The position numbers were made by a program, and so were the translations under genes. Source: Lysinibacillus sp. FSL M8-0337 (GTDB taxonomy: Bacteria > Bacillota > Bacilli > Bacillales_A > Planococcaceae). From it: 64,000 bases of DNA. The stretch covers positions 434,001 through 498,000 of the forward strand of contig NZ_CP151996.1 of NCBI RefSeq assembly GCF_038593855.1, written 5' to 3'. Under the pieces are notes generated by a model. It did no database searches and was not told where the DNA came from. It saw only the letters and a program-made list of their open reading frames with translations. Positions 61,137 through 64,000 of this stretch are shown here, piece by piece. Numbering within the stretch: the stretch's first letter is position 1; each line of letters starts with the position of its first letter.

Positions 61137-61946
61137 GTGAAGGCACTTGTCGAATTCGCACAGATTCCACGTAGTACGTATTATGACATAGTGAAGAAAC
61201 TGAATCGTCCCGATCCAGATACCGACTTAAAGGCTGAAATTCAATCCATCTATAACGAACATGAAGGCCGTTACGGATACCGTCGCATTCGTGATGAACT
61301 CGCAAATCGTGGACGAAGAGTGAATCATAAGAAAGTACAACGTATCATGAAAACACTTCGTTTAAAGTGCGTAGTCAGAATGAAAAAGTATAAATCATAT
61401 AAAGGGACAGTCGGTAAAATCGCACCGAATATTTTAGACCGCAAATTTACAGCTGAAGCCCCTAATGAAAAGTGGGTAACAGATATTTCAGAGTTTAAAT
61501 TGTTTGGTGAAAAACTCTATTTATCCCCTGTTTTAGACTTATTTAACGGAGAAATTATTACTTACACAATTGGTCATCGACCAACGTATTCACTTGTCTC
61601 AGAAATGTTGGAGAAAGCATTAGAGAAGTTACCAGAGGAACGCCAATTACTGATGCATTCCGATCAAGGCTGGCATTATCAAATGAAGCAATACCGTCAC
61701 GCACTTGCATCAAAAGGCATTGTGCAAAGTATGTCACGTAAAGGCAACTGTTATGACAACTCGGTGATGGAGAATTTCTTTGGGATTTTGAAATCGGAAT
61801 TCCTTTATTTAAAGGAGTTCGAAAGTGTTGAGCATTTTAAATTGGAACTTGAAAACTATATAACGTATTACAATACGAAACGAATTAAGGCAAAATTAAA
61901 ACTGAGTCCGGTACAATACCGAACTCAGTTTACCCAAGCTGCCTAA
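61137..61946 (+). CDS. IS3 transposase OrfB, DDE integrase
   Basis: 269 residues from GTG 61137, but the homologous frame is open from about 61053 (ITKEDKVKVIYELRHKYS precedes), consistent with synthesis as an OrfAB fusion by -1 slippage on A AAA AAG at 61047-61053. HTH_21 segment (YRRIRDELANRGRRVNHKKVQRIM), then the rve core with the DDE triad: Asp in WVTDISEFK, Asp in MHSDQGWHYQ, Glu in SVMENFFGILKSE. Intact itself. Confidence 0.93.
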   Translation: MKALVEFAQIPRSTYYDIVKKLNRPDPDTDLKAEIQSIYNEHEGRYGYRRIRDELANRGRRVNHKKVQRIMKTLRLKCVVRMKKYKSYKGTVGKIAPNILDRKFTAEAPNEKWVTDISEFKLFGEKLYLSPVLDLFNGEIITYTIGHRPTYSLVSEMLEKALEKLPEERQLLMHSDQGWHYQMKQYRHALASKGIVQSMSRKGNCYDNSVMENFFGILKSEFLYLKEFESVEHFKLELENYITYYNTKRIKAKLKLSPVQYRTQFTQAA

Positions 61947-61983
61947 ATGAAATAACCGTGTCTAACTTTTAGGGGTCACTTCA

Positions 61984-61987
61984 CAAT
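61984..61987. repeat. Target-site duplication, right
   Basis: CAAT, matching 60535-60538. Confidence 0.8.
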
Positions 61988-61990
61988 TGC

Positions 61991-62005
61991 GTGTCGGGGT
62001 TTTTC
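61991..62005 (+). terminator. Right arm and T-tract of the split argS terminator
   Basis: GTGTCGGGGT plus TTTTTC; see left arm at 60526-60535. Confidence 0.88.
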
Positions 62006-62015
62006 TGTTTTTACG

Positions 62016-62075
62016 AACAAAATTGTTTGAGTGACTGGCACTCGTGTCAGGCACGCACGCAATTTTTGAAGCGCC
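62016..62075. repeat. Dispersed repeat, copy 5 (palindromic form)
   Basis: AAAATTGTTTGAGTGACTGG then CACTCGTGTCAGGCACGC and CAATTTT: two opposed copies of the repeat core forming a long imperfect palindrome. Family members at 2.0, 2.1, 19.07 and 20.64 kb have one half. Confidence 0.65.
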
Positions 62076-62146
62076 TAGAATGGTGTCACTTTTTTTATCG
62101 TTCCCTATTTCTATTTTCATGTATAATAAAATCAACTGAATATTAT

Positions 62147-62347
62147 AAAGGTTCTTTACTTAAGTAAAGTGAAAAGGGAAATCGGTGTAATTCCGATGCG
62201 GTCCCGCCACTGTAAGTGTGAGTTTTTTCAATGGATGCCACTGAAAGTTATTTTGGGAAGGCATGAAAAAGCATTTGGAGCACGAGCCAGGAGACCTGCC
62301 TTTATAGAACATTACATTTCAGCCTACGAGGATAGGATGGTGGTTTT
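62147..62347 (+). ncRNA. Cobalamin riboswitch
   Basis: Contains AAAAGGGAAATCGGTG, GATGCGGTCCCGCCACTGTA and the conserved B12 box region GAGCCAGGAGACCTGCC, in the right order. TATAAT at 62122-62127 is a good -10. A terminator follows at 62354-62390. It should switch off the downstream uptake genes when adenosylcobalamin is plentiful. Confidence 0.93.
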
Positions 62348-62353
62348 TTGTGC

Positions 62354-62390
62354 AAGCCCGCCTCTCGTTAAATGGACGAGGGCTTTTTTT
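62354..62390 (+). terminator. Riboswitch-controlled terminator
   Basis: AAGCCC ... CTCGT-(7)-ACGAGGGCTTTTTTT, at the end of the cobalamin leader. Confidence 0.8.
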
Positions 62391-62531
62391 ATGTTTTGTA
62401 AGGCGACTATCGATAACCATTGAAAATAAAAGGTGAGCAATCCCCATATTTAATAATGACAATCAACATACTATCGATCAATCAAGTTAACAGAGCTAAA
62501 AAATGCACATACAATCTAAGGAGGATTCTCA

Positions 62532-63497
62532 ATGAAAAAGTATTGGAAGATAGGATTATCAGCATTTTTGGCAATGGGTTTACTTGCAGCATGTGGAGCA
62601 CAACCGAAAAACGAGCAATCTACATCAGAACAGCAGGAGCAACAAGTAACCAAACAAGAAGAAGCAACATTTCCAGTGACAATAAAAGATGCTACTGGCA
62701 AAGATATCGTGCTAGAAGCACCGCCTGAAAAAATTGTTTCTCTTATTCCGAGTAATACAGAAATATTATTTGGGCTTGGCCTAGATGATGAAATTGTCGG
62801 CGTCAATGATTATGATGATTATCCACCGGAGGCAGCTAAAAAAGAAAAAGTCGGAAGTATGGAATTCAATATTGAACAAATTATCGCCTTACAGCCAGAT
62901 ATTGTGTTTGCTCATGAATCAGGAATGGCTTCTTTAGATGGAGCGATGGATCAGCTTGAAGCAGCGGGTGTAAAGGTATTTGTAGTGGCGAATGCAAGCG
63001 ATTTTAATGAAACTTATACGACGATTGAGCAATTAGGACGCGCAACTGGTAAGTTACCGGAGGCACAAAAAATTATTGCTAATATGAAAGTCAAAGTGGA
63101 AGAAATCCAAGCGAAATTGCAAGATGTGGAACCAAAGAAAGTCTTTGTCGAAACGTCAGATGAGCCTGAAATCTACACACCTGGTAAGGATACATTTATG
63201 CAGGAAATGCTAAATATGATTCATGCTGAAAATATTGCAGCTGATACAACTGGTTGGTTCAAAATTGATGCGGAGCAAATTATTACAAAAAATCCAGATG
63301 TCATCGTTGTCACATACGATTATGTGCCAAATATTTTAACGAAAATTCCACAACGTGCAGGCTTTGATTCTATTACAGCTGTAAAAAATAAAGCAATTGT
63401 ACAAGTAGATGAAAATTTAACAAGTCGTCAAGGCCCGCGTTTAGCAGATGGGCTTGAAGAGTTAGCGAAAGCTATCTATCCAGAGGCTTTCGAGTGA
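62532..63497 (+). CDS. btuF: Cobalamin ABC importer substrate-binding lipoprotein
   Basis: 321 residues. Signal peptide with lipobox LAAC (Cys21), a Gln/Glu-rich linker, then a Fe/B12 periplasmic-binding fold (EKIVSLIPSNTEILFGLGLDDEIVGVNDYDDYP). AAGGAGG ribosome site. Placed directly under the cobalamin riboswitch, which supports vitamin B12 or a corrinoid as ligand over a siderophore. Stop overlaps the permease start. Confidence 0.9.
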   Translation: MKKYWKIGLSAFLAMGLLAACGAQPKNEQSTSEQQEQQVTKQEEATFPVTIKDATGKDIVLEAPPEKIVSLIPSNTEILFGLGLDDEIVGVNDYDDYPPEAAKKEKVGSMEFNIEQIIALQPDIVFAHESGMASLDGAMDQLEAAGVKVFVVANASDFNETYTTIEQLGRATGKLPEAQKIIANMKVKVEEIQAKLQDVEPKKVFVETSDEPEIYTPGKDTFMQEMLNMIHAENIAADTTGWFKIDAEQIITKNPDVIVVTYDYVPNILTKIPQRAGFDSITAVKNKAIVQVDENLTSRQGPRLADGLEELAKAIYPEAFE

Positions 63498-64000
63498 GTA
63501 GAGCATTTTTAGCCTATATTACAGCCATTACGTTACTTCTTGTTAGCATCTGGTGTGGCGTATCAATAGGCTCGGTTCATATTCCATTTGAAGTATTTTG
63601 GAATAGGGCGGCAGATGAAACAGCCGCTAATATTTTATGGAAAATTAGGTTGCCACGCGTATTGCTGGCAGGACTTGTTGGCGCATCGTTGGCGATTGCA
63701 GGGGCAGCCTTCCAAGGATTGTTAAAGAATCCATTGGCAGATCCTTATACGCTAGGTGTATCTTCGGGAGCGTCAGTAGGTGCTGTGGTGACATTATTTT
63801 TTGGTATCTCGATGCCTGTTGTCGGACTGTATGCATTACCAACGCTTAGTATGGTGGGTGCGGTACTAACAATGGTAGCTGTCATGAGCTTTGCCAGAAT
63901 AGTCGACCGCGCACTGAAAATGGAAACACTTATTTTAACAGGGGTTATTTTTAGTTCTTTTTTAGGGTCTCTTATTTCCTTAATGATTGCATTATCAGGT
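63494..64000 (+). CDS. btuC: Cobalamin ABC importer permease, FecCD family (cut by window end)
   Basis: GTG start overlapping the btuF stop (GTGA). 169 residues seen. LPRVLLAGLVGASLAIAGAAFQGLLKNPLADPYTLGVSSGASVGA is the hallmark N-terminal half of FecCD/BtuC permeases. Operon position and the riboswitch suggest a BtuC role. The C-terminal half and the ATPase must lie beyond 64000. Confidence 0.9.
   Translation, partial: MSRAFLAYITAITLLLVSIWCGVSIGSVHIPFEVFWNRAADETAANILWKIRLPRVLLAGLVGASLAIAGAAFQGLLKNPLADPYTLGVSSGASVGAVVTLFFGISMPVVGLYALPTLSMVGAVLTMVAVMSFARIVDRALKMETLILTGVIFSSFLGSLISLMIALSG

Larger units (their letters stand above)
60539..61983 (+). mobile_element. IS3-family insertion sequence (IS150-like)
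   Basis: 1445 bp, bounded by imperfect inverted repeats (60539-60566 and 61956-61983, 20 of 28 positions match, both beginning TGAA and sharing GTTAGACAC) and a CAAT target duplication. Contains overlapping orfA and orfB with an A6G slippery sequence (61047-61053), the IS3-family plan. orfA carries a one-base frameshift, so the copy is probably unable to transpose by itself. Inserted in the loop of the argS terminator. Confidence 0.93.

Noticed and set aside
62169-62423. 84-codon plus-strand frame
   Set aside because: Lies inside the cobalamin riboswitch and its terminator; no ribosome site.

Overview
The window comes from the chromosome of a low-GC, endospore-forming member of the Bacillales. 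It carries gerQ, cwlJ, an rsfA-type prespore regulator, bshB2 (bacillithiol synthesis), hemQ and octanoyl-transfer-type lipL. A bioX-bioW-bioF operon behind a BirA-type operator, an arrangement known from Bacillus sphaericus, points to Lysinibacillus or a close relative. No rRNA, tRNA, prophage or CRISPR array is visible.

Layout. 1-2.1 kb: a truncated polysaccharide deacetylase, a small membrane protein and a nitrilase-family amidase. 2.1-5.4 kb: a PucR-type regulator divergent from a class III aminotransferase. 5.4-11.8 kb: a RodA/FtsW protein with a mini-gene behind it, a chemoreceptor, an SDR-type threonine dehydrogenase and an acyl-CoA synthetase. 11.8-19 kb: a lone trpB under a Trp T-box, queT under a preQ1-I riboswitch, two exported unknowns and a three-gene ABC importer of the TrpXYZ/tyrosine type. 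19-24.2 kb: a beta-helix protein, ilvA, a TerC protein, and yojF-bshB2. 24.7-36 kb: backbone genes pdxK, ung, small ywd genes, an M20 amidohydrolase, cwlJ-gerQ, hemQ, lipL, rsfA, a YuzB-like protein and an HD hydrolase. 36.2-42.7 kb: an 1810-residue sortase-anchored surface protein facing a class A sortase. 42.8-47.2 kb: tautomerase, ywhD, a class A PBP and speB. 47.3-58.3 kb: an accessory block with a MerR regulator and two tandem Ntn-type amide hydrolases, bioXWF, an unknown block with a predicted secreted peptide gene, ridA with a threonine/serine dehydratase, and a membrane diguanylate cyclase. 58.4-60.5 kb: ywiB-argS. 60.5-62 kb: an IS3-family element. 62.1 kb to the end: a cobalamin riboswitch followed by btuF- and btuC-like genes.

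The order pdxK/ung/ywd, then hemQ/lipL/rsfA/ywfO, then ywhB/ywhD/pbpG/speB, then ywiB/argS follows, from memory, the ywd-ywf-ywh-ywi region of Bacillus subtilis. The surface-protein locus and the 47-58 kb block look inserted into it, while pta and speE are absent from their usual places.

The most notable observations are: the IS3 element sits exactly in the loop of the argS terminator and brings its own terminator hairpin; the surface protein has five repeats, each bracketed by a cysteine pair with a constant 10-residue step between repeats; a 44-residue secreted-peptide gene is fused end to start with an unknown cytosolic protein gene and preceded by an 18-bp perfect palindrome; an untranslated three-hairpin transcript candidate lies at 43.7 kb; and three families of short dispersed repeats occur, one of which encodes the C-terminus of the nitrilase and another of which is a 17-bp terminator stem present three times.
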